Assembly: GCA_963848085.1 (NCBI GenBank)
Contig: CAWKCE010000001.1
Location: forward strand, 122,702-186,701
Origin: CAWKCE01 sp032127035
GTDB lineage: Bacteria; Actinomycetota; Actinomycetes; JAHEKZ01
Length of the DNA: 64,000 nucleotides
Direction of reading: 5' to 3'
Shown piece after piece: positions 1 to 8,334 of this stretch. The position numbers and the translations under genes were made by a program. Each line of letters opens with the position of its first letter. Position 1 is the stretch's first letter. Under the pieces are notes generated by a model. The model ran no database searches, was not told where the DNA came from, and was given only the letters and a program-made list of their open reading frames with translations.

Positions 1-627
1 ACGCCCCACCCCGCGGGTGAAGGCGCGGACCTCGATCCGCGTCACCCCACCGGCAAGGCGCTCGACCACCACGTCGTCCATCGACAGCTCGGTTCGCGTC
101 AGAGACAGCGTCACCGGGGTGCCCGCCCGCACGACGGTCACCTCCACGAGGGAACCGTCGGGGCCGCGGAGCAGGTCGACGACCTCGCCCACGCTGCGGC
201 CGGTCGTCGGCTGGCCATCGACGGCGGTGATCACGTCGTCGGGCTGCATTCCCGCGGCCTCGGCCGGCGACGCCGGCTGCACGCTGGAGACCGCCACACC
301 CTCGCCGTGGACCTCCCGGACCCACAGCCCGATCCCGGAGTAGCGGCCCTCGAGCGCCTGCGCGAACGAGTCGAAGTCACTGGGCGTGTAGTAGGCCGAC
401 CAGCGGTCGCCGAGAGCTTTCAGCATTCCCTCGACCGCAGCCCGTTCCAGCTGGTCGCGGTCGACCGGTCGGGCCGCTGTTGCCTGGATTCGATCGGCCG
501 CTTCGTCGATCACTCCCGGGTTGGACTGGCTGCCGACCACGCCGGTCACCACGCCCCCCACGAAGAGGCCGGCGCCGGCCAGAACCCACGCGGCGACGCG
601 CTGGGCCCGCCGGGAGATCAGGGACAT
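1..627 (-). CDS. S41-family carboxy-terminal processing peptidase, N-terminal part
   Basis: The reading frame stays open to the left window edge, so only the first 209 codons are present. After a short basic N-terminus comes one membrane segment (AAWVLAGAGLFVGGVVTGVV). A helical region containing GDRWSAYYTP, typical of S41 proteases, follows, and then a PDZ domain (about residues 90-180) with GIGLWV and PADDVI-like motifs. The catalytic Ser/Lys part lies outside the window. S41 proteases trim the C-termini of exported proteins at the membrane. It follows the M23 peptidase by 46 bp on the same strand, the usual actinobacterial ftsEX-M23-S41 order, so a role in envelope or division is likely. 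The ATG at 625-627 is chosen because it directly precedes the membrane anchor. Confidence 0.85.
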   Translation of the reverse strand, partial: MSLISRRAQRVAAWVLAGAGLFVGGVVTGVVGSQSNPGVIDEAADRIQATAARPVDRDQLERAAVEGMLKALGDRWSAYYTPSDFDSFAQALEGRYSGIGLWVREVHGEGVAVSSVQPASPAEAAGMQPDDVITAVDGQPTTGRSVGEVVDLLRGPDGSLVEVTVVRAGTPVTLSLTRTELSMDDVVVERLAGGVTRIEVRAFTRGVGR

Positions 628-673
628 ACCGGCCAGTCTACGGGCGGGCACCACCGCGCCGGCCGCCGCCGGA

Positions 674-1924
674 TCACGGGCAGAACGACGACTGCGGGGT
701 CTTGCTCCCGCCGAACCAGCCCATGGGGTCGTACGGGACTCCGTCGATGTGGACCTCGAAGTGCAGGTGCGGGCCGGTGGAGTAGCCCGTGGTGCCCACG
801 TACCCGATGACATCTCCGGCGTTGACGGTGTCACCGGGGCTGACGTTGAACGCCGACTGGTGCGCGTAGAAGGTGCTCAGTCCCTTGCCGTGGTCGATCA
901 AGGTGTTGTTCCCGTAGGCGCCCGACAGCTCGGACTTCGTCCAGATGACCACGCCACGCCGGGCGGCAACGATCGGTGCTCCGGAGGGGGCACTGATGTC
1001 GATGCCGGTGTGGCAGCTCCGGTACCCGTAGACCGGGTGCACTCGCCAGCCGACGCCTTGGACCATGGACCCGTTCGCCGGCCAGATCAGCTCTCCCCTG
1101 GGGATTCCGCCACCGCCGGACGAGGACGTGGCCTGCTGGATCTGCTGGGCCAGCGACTTCTGGGCCGCCTCGAGCCGCCGCAGCCGGGCCAGTTCGGCCT
1201 TCTTCTCCTGGCGCGCGACCTGGAGCGCAGCCGACCGCTGGTCGACGAGCGCCTGAATATGCTGCTCCGCCTGCTTCGCCTCCGCGGTCAGCTCCTTCAG
1301 CCGCTGGAAGGTATCGATGACCTCGGCCTCCGCGACTCGGATGCCGTCCTGGGTCACCTCCATCTGCTGCTCGCGCGCTTTGAGGACGGCACGGTCGGCG
1401 GTGAGCTCGTCGACCACGTCGCTCTGCCCGGCGAGCACCTGCTGGGCGGTCAGCATCTTCTGCAGGAAGTCGCTCGCGTCGTCGGCGGACAGCACCACCT
1501 GGAGCTCGGTCAGGCCGTGTGACTGGTACTGGTAGCGGACGATCTGCCCCATCGCGTCCTCCGTGACGCGGATGCGGGCGCGGGCGGCGTCGATCTCGCC
1601 CTGGACGATGGCCTGCTCGGCGCGCAGCGCTCGAATCCGGGCGCGGATGATCTCCAGCTGGTCGTGGGCACTGGACTTCCGGGCCTGGACGTCAACGAGC
1701 GCGGCACGTGCTGCGGGGAGCTGACTGCGGCTCTCCTCGAGCGCGGCCGCGGCCCGGCGCAGCTGACGCGAGGAGGCCTCGAGATCCTGTTGGGTGGACT
1801 CGAGCTGATTGTCAACTTTGTTCTTTTTGTCCCAAAGATCCTGACCAGCGTGAGCAGGCACGAGTGTGCCGCCGAGCAGCGCGACAGCGCTGACGGTCGC
1901 CACCAACACAGTGCGCGCTCTCAC
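674..1924 (-). CDS. M23 (LytM-type) murein hydrolase with coiled-coil domain, FtsEX-linked
   Basis: This 416-residue exported protein starts with a signal peptide ending near PAHA. A long coiled coil (about residues 30-260) rich in E, Q, R and A follows. The C-terminal M23 domain carries HTGIDIS near residue 305 and GPHLHFEVH near residue 385, which supply the zinc ligands. This is the EnvC-like layout, in which FtsEX at the membrane activates a periplasmic or wall-side amidase activator or endopeptidase during septation. The zinc residues are intact, so it may be an active endopeptidase rather than only an activator. The GTG start is supported by an AAGGAGGT ribosome site ten bases upstream. 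It lies 31 bp after ftsX in the same direction. Confidence 0.9.
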   Translation of the reverse strand: MRARTVLVATVSAVALLGGTLVPAHAGQDLWDKKNKVDNQLESTQQDLEASSRQLRRAAAALEESRSQLPAARAALVDVQARKSSAHDQLEIIRARIRALRAEQAIVQGEIDAARARIRVTEDAMGQIVRYQYQSHGLTELQVVLSADDASDFLQKMLTAQQVLAGQSDVVDELTADRAVLKAREQQMEVTQDGIRVAEAEVIDTFQRLKELTAEAKQAEQHIQALVDQRSAALQVARQEKKAELARLRRLEAAQKSLAQQIQQATSSSGGGGIPRGELIWPANGSMVQGVGWRVHPVYGYRSCHTGIDISAPSGAPIVAARRGVVIWTKSELSGAYGNNTLIDHGKGLSTFYAHQSAFNVSPGDTVNAGDVIGYVGTTGYSTGPHLHFEVHIDGVPYDPMGWFGGSKTPQSSFCP

Positions 1925-1955
1925 GACGGGACGGACCTCCTTCTGGTTCCTCGGC

Positions 1956-2861
1956 CTATACGCGAAGGTACTTCAGCAAGGTCAGGTAGGAGATCACGAT
2001 CGACACAACGACCCCCACCGACACCAGTGCGCCGGCGGTCACCAGCGTCTCGGACCAGGTCACGTACTCGAAGAACCTGACCTTCTCGGCAAGAACGTCG
2101 ATGAACAGCGCCTTGCCGGTCAACAGGTACACGGTGGCCAGCAGGCCACCGACCAGCCCGGCGAAGGCGCCTTCCGCCAGGAACGGCAGCTGGATCGACA
2201 GGTTCGATGCCCCGACCAGCCGCATGATCGAGGTCTCTCGTCGGCGGCTGAACGCGGCGACCCGGATGACCACCACGATGAGCAGCACCGTGGCCGCCAG
2301 CGCGATCCCAGCGATGACGAGCGACCCCACTCGGAACACGTTCAGGATGGAGAAGATGTCCTCGAACAGCTTGCGCTGGTCGGCCACGCTTTGGACACCT
2401 GGTCTGCCCTCGAAGGCGCTGGCGACGATCACATAGTCCTGCTCGGGGTTGACCAGCTTGACCCGAAACGCCTCAGGCAGCTGGTCGGCGGTGATGTTGT
2501 CGGCCAGGTCGGTGTCTGCGAAGTCCTCGAGGAACAGCTGGTAGGCCTGCTCCTTCGACTCGTAGAAAACGGCCTCGACCTGCGGCAGGTTCTTCAGGTC
2601 GGCCTGGATCTGCTCACGTTGCGCGTCGGTCACCGCTCCCCCGCTGCAGCTAGGCTCGGCGTCTCCGTCGCTGCACAGGAACAACGAGACCTCGACGCGG
2701 TCGTACCAATAGTCCTTGTTCTTGTTGATCGTCTGGCGGATCAGCATGGCGACGCCGAGTAGACCCAGCGCGATGCTCACCACGAGCACTGCCGCCACCG
2801 TCATGGTGAGATTGCGGCGCAGTCCGGTGGCCGCTTCACCCAGGATCAGAGTCGGACGCAT
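1956..2861 (-). CDS. ftsX: Cell division protein FtsX
   Basis: This 301-residue membrane protein has the FtsX topology: one N-terminal transmembrane helix (about residues 20-43), a large extracellular domain of about 130 residues, then three more helices in the C-terminal half. The extracellular domain contains two cysteines (CSDGDAEPSC) that could form a disulfide. FtsX pairs with the ATPase FtsE and passes conformational changes to a peptidoglycan hydrolase, very likely the M23 protein encoded next. It follows ftsE by 51 bp on the same strand. The ATG at 2861 matches the normal MR(x)xxxLxEA opening of the family. Confidence 0.95.
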   Translation of the reverse strand: MRPTLILGEAATGLRRNLTMTVAAVLVVSIALGLLGVAMLIRQTINKNKDYWYDRVEVSLFLCSDGDAEPSCSGGAVTDAQREQIQADLKNLPQVEAVFYESKEQAYQLFLEDFADTDLADNITADQLPEAFRVKLVNPEQDYVIVASAFEGRPGVQSVADQRKLFEDIFSILNVFRVGSLVIAGIALAATVLLIVVVIRVAAFSRRRETSIMRLVGASNLSIQLPFLAEGAFAGLVGGLLATVYLLTGKALFIDVLAEKVRFFEYVTWSETLVTAGALVSVGVVVSIVISYLTLLKYLRV

Positions 2862-2912
2862 GGCTGCCTTTGCTTGTCGAGAGGTCGGTGGGTCGGACGT
2901 CGTGCAGTCGGC

Positions 2913-3602
2913 TCAGCGGGCGAACCCGTACACGCCGCGCGCCTGGTCCCGGATCAGGAGCCCGCGCTCGAGCTCGATCACGCGTTTGCGCATCTGGTCC
3001 ACGATGTCGGCATCGTGGGTGGCCATGACGACGGTCGTACCGGTGCGGTTGATGCGGTCCAGCAGCTTCATGATCCCGACGCTGGTGTTCGGGTCGAGGT
3101 TGCCGGTGGGCTCGTCGGCGATGAGGATCGCCGGCCGGTTGACGAACGCCCGCGCCACCGCAACTCGCTGCTGCTCGCCACCGGACAGCTCCGACGGGTA
3201 GCGCTCCTCCTTGCCCTGGAGTCCCACCAGCTCGAGGACCTCGGGCACCACCCGGCGGATGACGTGGCTCGGCCGGCCGGTGACCTCGAGGGCGAACGCG
3301 ACGTTCTCGTGCACCGTCTTGTTCGGCAGCAGCCGAAAGTCCTGGAAGACGGTGCCGATCTGGCGCCGGAGCTGCGGCACCTTCCAGTTGGACAGCTGGG
3401 ACACGTCCTTGCCCGCGACGAACACGGTCCCGGAGCTGGGTCGCTCCTCGCGCAGCGTCAACCGGAGGAATGTCGACTTGCCCGAGCCGGAGGCACCGAC
3501 CAGGAAGACGAACTCCCCCTTTTCGATCTCCAGGGAGATTGCGTCCAGCGCAGGGCGGGACTGGCTCGGGTAGAGCTTGGTCACATCATCGAACCGGATC
3601 AC
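2913..3602 (-). CDS. ftsE: Cell division ATP-binding protein FtsE
   Basis: This ABC ATPase partners FtsX. It shows Walker A (GASGSGKST), the signature LSGGEQQR, Walker B (ILIADEPTGNLD) and the switch histidine (VMATHD). The frame is open to 3794, but the extra residues are arginine-rich and unlike any FtsE. Starting at the GTG at 3600-3602 gives VIRFDDVTKLYP, the standard FtsE N-terminus, and 229 residues, the usual length. It is first in an ftsE-ftsX-M23-S41 gene row and is separated from the upstream surface-protein gene by a strong hairpin. Confidence 0.95.
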   Translation of the reverse strand: MIRFDDVTKLYPSQSRPALDAISLEIEKGEFVFLVGASGSGKSTFLRLTLREERPSSGTVFVAGKDVSQLSNWKVPQLRRQIGTVFQDFRLLPNKTVHENVAFALEVTGRPSHVIRRVVPEVLELVGLQGKEERYPSELSGGEQQRVAVARAFVNRPAILIADEPTGNLDPNTSVGIMKLLDRINRTGTTVVMATHDADIVDQMRKRVIELERGLLIRDQARGVYGFAR

Positions 3603-3772
3603 AGGCGTCTGGCCGGTCGGGTCGGGGACAGGGGAAGCACGGACCCGCCGGAGCGGGCCGCGGAACGACCGGCCCTGCGAGTGTACGGTCCGCTGCCCCC
3701 GGCTCGATGCACCACGCCGCTCCGGGGGCCTCCGACACGCCGGCCGGGCCCTTCGGGGGCGAACAGCAGGAA

Positions 3773-3798
3773 CGGCGTGACCCCGGGGGGTCACGCCG
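3773..3798 (-). terminator. Perfect 12-bp hairpin between surface-protein gene and ftsE
   Basis: CGGCGTGACCCC and its exact reverse complement are separated by only two bases. On the minus strand the hairpin lies 50 bases after the stop of the LPXTG gene and about 170 bases before the ftsE start, and it is followed by a T-enriched stretch (TTCCTGCTGTT). It therefore looks like a terminator that isolates the surface-protein gene from ftsEX. The T-tract is weak, as is common in high-GC genomes. Confidence 0.55.
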
Positions 3799-3847
3799 CT
3801 CCTTCAGGAGGTCGGCCGGTCAGACCGACGCCTCATTCGGTGGTGCG

Positions 3848-4693
3848 TCAGTGCCTGCGGTGGTACCGCTCGGCTGCCAGACGCCCCGGACCCATCAGGA
3901 GCAGGGCTCCCAGCATGATCATGAGCATCGAGGCCACCAGCGCGGACCCGACCGGCAGCCCACTGCCGGTCTGCGGCAGCACGCCCGGCTTCTCGCTCCG
4001 GTTGGGCTTGACCGACGTGTCCTCCGTCGGCGAGACCTCCGGCTGCGAGCTGCTGCCGGTGATCGACGGGCTGACCTCCGGGCTGGAGCTCGACTCCGAC
4101 GGGCTGACCTCCGGGCTGGAGCTCGACTCCGACGGGCTGACCTCCGGGCTGGAGCTCGACTCCGACGGGCTGACCTCCGGGCTGGAGCTCGACTCCGACG
4201 GGCTGACCTCCGGGCTGGAGCTCGACTCCGACGGGGTGACCTCCGGGCTGCTCGACTCCGGCGTCGTCTTGGTCTCCGACGGCGACGGCTCCGGCGTCAC
4301 CGGGGCGCAGTCGTTCGCGTAGATCGCCTGGCCGGCCTCGCTCCAGTTGAGTCCGTCATGGACACCGGCGATGGGCGGAATGATGTCGCCCCACTCGTCG
4401 CCGCTGAACGGCGGCTGGTAGTCGGCGTCGGAGTCGAAGACCGGGCCGAGGTGCTCGGCGTAGTGGTCCCCCTGGCCGGTGTTGTTGCCCAGGTCACCGT
4501 CGGCGGCACTGGTGTCCACCGTGATGACGACGTACGGGTTCGTCACCGCGTTGGTGCGGTGGCAGATCGTGATCTTGGCGTCTTCCCCCGGGGTGGCAGC
4601 TGCGGCCCCCACGCCGAGCCATGGCAGCGGGGCGACCGCCAACAGCAGCGCGCCGCCCCACCGGGCGACTCGCGTGCGTTGCGTTGTCGTCAT
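3848..4693 (-). CDS. LPXTG-anchored surface protein with Ser/Pro/Glu repeat stalk
   Basis: This 281-residue protein has all parts of a sortase substrate. These are a signal peptide (residues 1 to about 33, ending AAAA), a globular domain of about 100 residues opening with KITICHRT, a low-complexity stalk of 11-residue SPSESSSSPEV-type repeats, LPQTG at 239-243, a hydrophobic helix and a basic tail ending RRH. The KITICHRT...YVVITV motif occurs in actinobacterial secreted proteins of unknown function. The ATG at 4691-4693 is preceded by AGGAGGGATC, which beats the in-frame start 33 bases upstream. It lies alone between prfB and ftsE, and no sortase is encoded in the window. Function is unknown; display of the globular domain outside the wall is inferred. 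Confidence 0.85.
   Translation of the reverse strand: MTTTQRTRVARWGGALLLAVAPLPWLGVGAAAATPGEDAKITICHRTNAVTNPYVVITVDTSAADGDLGNNTGQGDHYAEHLGPVFDSDADYQPPFSGDEWGDIIPPIAGVHDGLNWSEAGQAIYANDCAPVTPEPSPSETKTTPESSSPEVTPSESSSSPEVSPSESSSSPEVSPSESSSSPEVSPSESSSSPEVSPSESSSSPEVSPSITGSSSQPEVSPTEDTSVKPNRSEKPGVLPQTGSGLPVGSALVASMLMIMLGALLLMGPGRLAAERYHRRH
4065..4259 (-). repeat. 33-bp coding tandem repeat, five exact copies plus one shortened
   Basis: Copies start at 4065, 4098, 4131, 4164 and 4197 and are identical over 33 bases. A sixth of 30 bases (4230-4259) has a base change and a 3-base deletion. The period is eleven codons and encodes the Ser/Glu/Pro stalk of the LPXTG protein. Perfect nucleotide identity between copies suggests recent expansion, so copy number may vary between strains. 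Confidence 0.95.
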
Positions 4694-4840
4694 GACCGAT
4701 CCCTCCTGTTGCGGGGCCGGTCTCACCTCTGGCTCCCCGTGACCTCCGGGCGTCCACCCGGGGTGACCGATGAACGGCCACGGATCTGTGCCTCCCCTTG
4801 CCCCCTAAGACTAGCGGGAAGGGGTGACGGAACGTGCGAA

Positions 4841-4866
4841 CCGTTCGGCTGAGTTCACCCGAACGG
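4841..4866. promoter_or_regulatory. Inverted repeat CCGTTCGG-N10-CCGAACGG between prfB and the surface-protein gene
   Basis: A perfect 8-bp inverted repeat with a 10-base spacer lies about 150 bases upstream of the LPXTG gene start and about 80 bases past the prfB stop, all on the minus strand. Its geometry would suit a dimeric repressor; a weak prfB terminator is also possible. No convincing -35/-10 pair could be assigned. Confidence 0.3.
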
Positions 4867-4948
4867 ACGGTTAGTTCCCGGTGACAGCCGGTGATCACGC
4901 GCGTGACGAGGGCGCGCGGACGCCGTCGTTCACCCGATCGGAGTAGTG

Positions 4949-6058
4949 CTAGCCGGCCTTCTGGCGCTGCTTGCGCCAGCGGATCCCGGACTCGATGAAC
5001 CCGTCGATGTCACCGTCCAGAACCGCGGCCGGGTTGCCGACCTCGTGCTCGGTACGCAGGTCCTTCACCATCTGATACGGGTGCAGCACGTAGGAGCGCA
5101 TCTGGTTGCCCCAGGAACCGCCGGAGTCGCCCTTCAGAGCGTCCATCTTCGCCTGGTCCTGCTGCCGCCTGAGCTCCAGGAGCTTGGCCTGCAGCACGTT
5201 CATGGCGGTGGCGCGGTTCTGCAGCTGCGACCGCTCGTTCTGGCAGGACACGACGATCCCGGTCGGCAGGTGCGTCAGCCGTACCGCCGAGTCGGTGGTG
5301 TTGACCCCCTGGCCGCCGGGACCGGAGCTGCGGTAGACGTCCACCCGGATCTCGTCCTCGGGGATGTCGATGTGGTCGGTCTGCTCCACGACCGGAAGGA
5401 TCTCGACCCCCGCGAAGGACGTCTGCCGGCGGCCCTGGTTGTCGAACGGCGAGATGCGGACCAGCCGGTGGGTGCCCTGCTCCACGCTCAGCGTGCCGTA
5501 GGCGAACGGGGCCTCCACCCGGAAGGTCGCCGACTTGATCCCCGCCTCCTCGGCGTAGGACGTGTCGTAGACCTCGGTGGGATATCCGTGCCGCTCCGCC
5601 CACCGCAGATACATGCGCAGCAGCATCTCCGCGAAGTCGGCCGCATCGACCCCGCCGGCCTCCGCCCGGATGGTGACCAGCGCCTCCCGCCGGTCGTACT
5701 CCCCGGACAGCAGCGTGCGGACCTCCAGCTCACCGACCGCCTTGTCCAGGTCGACCAGCTCCTGCTCGGCCTCCGCCAAGGCAGCTGCGTCGTCCTCGGA
5801 CTCGGCCAGCTCGAACAGCAGCGGAAGGTCGTCGACCCGCTGCCGCAGCGTCGTGACCCGGCGCTGCTCCCCACGGGCGTACGACAGCCGGCTGTTGACC
5901 TTCTGGGCGGCATCGGGGTCGTCCCACAGGTTGGGCGCGGCCGCCCGCTCCTCGAGGCTGGTGATCTCGTCCTGCAGTGCCGGCAGATCGAGCACCGCCT
6001 CGACATTGGCCAGTGTCTGGTCCAGCGCCTCGAACGCCTCGTTCCGGTCCTCTGTCAC
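4949..6058 (-). CDS. prfB: Peptide chain release factor 2
   Basis: This class I release factor recognises UGA and UAA and triggers peptidyl-tRNA hydrolysis. The GGQ catalytic motif is at about residues 248-250 (SSGPGGQGVNTTDSAVRLTH), and the RF2-type stop-recognition tripeptide SPF appears in RISPFDNQGRR. The frame stays open upstream to 6550, but that extension is non-homologous. The GTG at 6056-6058 gives VTEDRNEAFEAL and 369 residues, the normal size. The coding frame is continuous, so the autoregulatory +1 frameshift of enterobacterial prfB is absent. Its position upstream of ftsE is the standard actinobacterial arrangement, here interrupted by the LPXTG gene. Confidence 0.95.
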   Translation of the reverse strand: MTEDRNEAFEALDQTLANVEAVLDLPALQDEITSLEERAAAPNLWDDPDAAQKVNSRLSYARGEQRRVTTLRQRVDDLPLLFELAESEDDAAALAEAEQELVDLDKAVGELEVRTLLSGEYDRREALVTIRAEAGGVDAADFAEMLLRMYLRWAERHGYPTEVYDTSYAEEAGIKSATFRVEAPFAYGTLSVEQGTHRLVRISPFDNQGRRQTSFAGVEILPVVEQTDHIDIPEDEIRVDVYRSSGPGGQGVNTTDSAVRLTHLPTGIVVSCQNERSQLQNRATAMNVLQAKLLELRRQQDQAKMDALKGDSGGSWGNQMRSYVLHPYQMVKDLRTEHEVGNPAAVLDGDIDGFIESGIRWRKQRQKAG

Positions 6059-6176
6059 GTCGCCCGAGAGTACGCGACGTCCGACGCCTGACCGAGCCGT
6101 CCCCTCCGGGGCATCAACCAGAGGCGGGTTCCGGCCGATGCCCCTAGGGAGGGCTGCCACCAGACGGGAGGACGGC

Positions 6177-7571
6177 GTGCGCCGCACGGTCGGAGTCACG
6201 GTGGGTTTCGCCGCCGTCGCCCTGGCAACGACGCTTCTGCCCGTGTCGGGCGCGGGAGCCGACGACCCGGTCTCCTCGCCCGCACCGGCCGCCGAGGCCA
6301 GCGCGCCCAGTCCGCCGGAGTCGACCCCCGAGCCGCCGCCGACCCCGACGACCCCGACGGCGTCACCTGTCACCGTGACCACGACCGGCTCGGTGTCGCC
6401 GACACCTTCGGAGTCCGGAAGCTCGAGCCCCCCACCCAACTCCGACCCGACCGCCGTCGACGACATTTCGGTCGCCACCTGGGGTAGCGCCACCGACGTC
6501 GCGGTGCTCGCGAACGACACAGACGCAGATGGGGACCGGCTCGCGGTCACCGACGTGGGCGACGCCGCGATGGGGTCGGTCCAGATCGTCGGCGACCTCG
6601 TCCGCTACACCCCCGAGGGAACGGCGACCGGGACGGACTCGTTCACGTACACCGTGGGGGACGGCCGCGGCGGGGTGGCCTCCGCCACCGTCACGGTGAC
6701 CGTCGGCCGGCGCCTGGCCGTGCGGCTTCGGGCACCGACCTCACCTCACGTGCTCCAGCGTTACCGGATCAGCGGGGCGGTGTCGCTCGACGCGGGCGAC
6801 GAGCGACCGATCGTCCGGGTACAGCGCCGGGCCGGCGACGGCTGGGTCGGAACTGGCCAGGTGCGCGTCCGGCTCGACGGGGCGTTCTCTCGTCGCTGGC
6901 AGCCCCAGGCACCGGGAGTCGTCAGATGGCGAGCCGTCGCCACCTGGGCCGATGGGGACCTGGCGATCAGCGAACCTCGGGTGTCCCGTGCGGTAGCCCG
7001 GCTGGACGCCGTCGTCACCCGGGTGACGCGTGCTGACCTGCCCCACACCTGGCGGCAGGGCTGCCCGGTGTCACCGGCTCTGCTGCGCTCGGTCCGGTTG
7101 AACTACTGGGACTACCGCGGGCGGGTGCGACGGGGGACCCTGGTCGGCGCCGCCTGGGCGGTGTCCGACTACATCCACGTGTTCCGAGCCGCACTCGACG
7201 CCAAGTTCCCGATCAAGAAGATGTACCCGGCCGACAGGTACCGCGGCGTGGACGTCAAGGCGATGGCAGCCGGCAACACCTCGGCCTTCAACTGCCGACA
7301 CGTCACGGGCAACCCGTACCGGCTGTCACAGCACTCGTGGGGCGACGCCATCGACATCAACACCTTCGAGAACCCGTACGCGACGGGGTCGCGCATCTAC
7401 CCGGCCAAAGCCGCGGTCCGCTACTACCACCGGCGGGAGCACCACCTCAACGATCCAGGCGTCATCACCGCCCGGTCGGCGATTGCGCAGGCGCTGTTCC
7501 GCCGCGGCTGGCACTGGGGGGCCCGCTGGTCCAACCGCGACTACCAGCACTGGTCACGGAACGGCGGGTGA
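6177..7571 (+). CDS. Exported M15-family D-Ala-D-Ala carboxypeptidase-like protein with Ig-like domain
   Basis: This 464-residue protein has a signal peptide, a Pro/Thr/Ser-rich linker (about residues 35-95), and a tandem-type Ig/cadherin-like domain (about 95-180, with VLANDTDADGDRL and DSFTYTVGDGRGG). A further beta-rich segment and a C-terminal M15 peptidase domain follow. The M15 domain shows SQHSWGDAIDIN (near residue 385) and WSNRDYQHW near the end, which supply the His/Asp/His zinc ligands. M15 enzymes cut D-Ala-D-Ala ends or cross-bridges of peptidoglycan. The GTG at 6177 is preceded by GGGAGGAC and followed at once by the signal peptide; an ATG at 6138 is possible but lacks such a site. 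Its stop overlaps a possible GTG start of the next gene, so the pair may be co-translated. Confidence 0.85.
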   Translation: MRRTVGVTVGFAAVALATTLLPVSGAGADDPVSSPAPAAEASAPSPPESTPEPPPTPTTPTASPVTVTTTGSVSPTPSESGSSSPPPNSDPTAVDDISVATWGSATDVAVLANDTDADGDRLAVTDVGDAAMGSVQIVGDLVRYTPEGTATGTDSFTYTVGDGRGGVASATVTVTVGRRLAVRLRAPTSPHVLQRYRISGAVSLDAGDERPIVRVQRRAGDGWVGTGQVRVRLDGAFSRRWQPQAPGVVRWRAVATWADGDLAISEPRVSRAVARLDAVVTRVTRADLPHTWRQGCPVSPALLRSVRLNYWDYRGRVRRGTLVGAAWAVSDYIHVFRAALDAKFPIKKMYPADRYRGVDVKAMAAGNTSAFNCRHVTGNPYRLSQHSWGDAIDINTFENPYATGSRIYPAKAAVRYYHRREHHLNDPGVITARSAIAQALFRRGWHWGARWSNRDYQHWSRNGG

Positions 7572-7576
7572 CCGGC

Positions 7577-8254
7577 ATGACACGCCGACGCAGGACCGTG
7601 CACTCCGCGGCCATCACCCTGATCGCAGCTCTGCCCATGTTGGCGGGCTGCTCCGGCGTCGAACCCGAGGAGAGCTCACGAGGCCAGGTTCCGGCCGGCG
7701 TGCCCACCCGACCGGCGCCTACGGCGCCCCCCACCTCGTCCGGCGACCTCACGCAGGGCTCGCTCCCCAAGCCCAACGCGCTGGGCCCCCGCTGGACGTA
7801 CCGCGTGGACAACGGAAGCGTCGAGGACGGCTACGTCGGCAACGGCACGCCGTCAGTTGCGCGCGCCCCCGAGGAGATCGCCGCCGCCCTGACACCGCTC
7901 GGCTGCCGCCCGGTGCGGCTGCCGGTCCCCGAGTCCGCACTCGAGGTCACCTACGCCCACCGCGACGGCACGCCTGCGGTCGGGCTGCTCCTCGCCTTCG
8001 CGGACGTGGACACCGCAACCAGTTTCTTCGCTCTCCGCGCGGACTCCGTGCGCGACTGCGTGCAGTGGGCGCCGGCGCGGGCCAAGGTGACAGTTCTGCG
8101 CGACGCTGCCAACCAGTTCGTGTCGGTCCGAGACGTCGGCGTCGGAGCGACGCCGGTCTGGACCGAGGGCGTGCAGCAAGACGGCCTGCGGGTGCTGCTC
8201 GTCGCGGTGTCCGGACGAGGCGGTGCCGCCGCGGTTGCGTCGGCGTTGTCCTGA
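7577..8254 (+). CDS. Putative lipoprotein of unknown function
   Basis: The protein has 225 residues, with a basic N-terminus (MTRRRRTVHS), a hydrophobic stretch and a lipobox LAGC, so it is predicted to be lipid-anchored on the outer face of the membrane. A Pro/Thr-rich linker is followed by a domain of about 160 residues with two cysteines and no motif I recognise. A GTG at 7568 overlaps the stop of the M15 gene; the ATG at 7577 gives the better signal peptide. Co-transcription with the M15 gene suggests an envelope role, but that is only context. Confidence 0.7.
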   Translation: MTRRRRTVHSAAITLIAALPMLAGCSGVEPEESSRGQVPAGVPTRPAPTAPPTSSGDLTQGSLPKPNALGPRWTYRVDNGSVEDGYVGNGTPSVARAPEEIAAALTPLGCRPVRLPVPESALEVTYAHRDGTPAVGLLLAFADVDTATSFFALRADSVRDCVQWAPARAKVTVLRDAANQFVSVRDVGVGATPVWTEGVQQDGLRVLLVAVSGRGGAAAVASALS

Positions 8255-8334
8255 CCAAGGCCCCCGAGCCGAGGTTCACGCCGCTGGCGACTCGAGGCTG
8301 AACGCTGTCAGTGACTGGTTCTAGGCTGCGCCCC

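Noticed and set aside
4065..4259. Possible CRISPR or intergenic satellite
   Set aside because: The 33-bp repeats are in frame within the LPXTG protein and have no spacers.
5300..5330. Programmed frameshift in prfB
   Set aside because: The coding frame is continuous from 6058 to 4949 and no internal UGA slippery site is present.
6059..6550. N-terminal extension of release factor 2
   Set aside because: It lies opposite the M15 gene and is not homologous to RF2; GTG 6058 gives the normal length.
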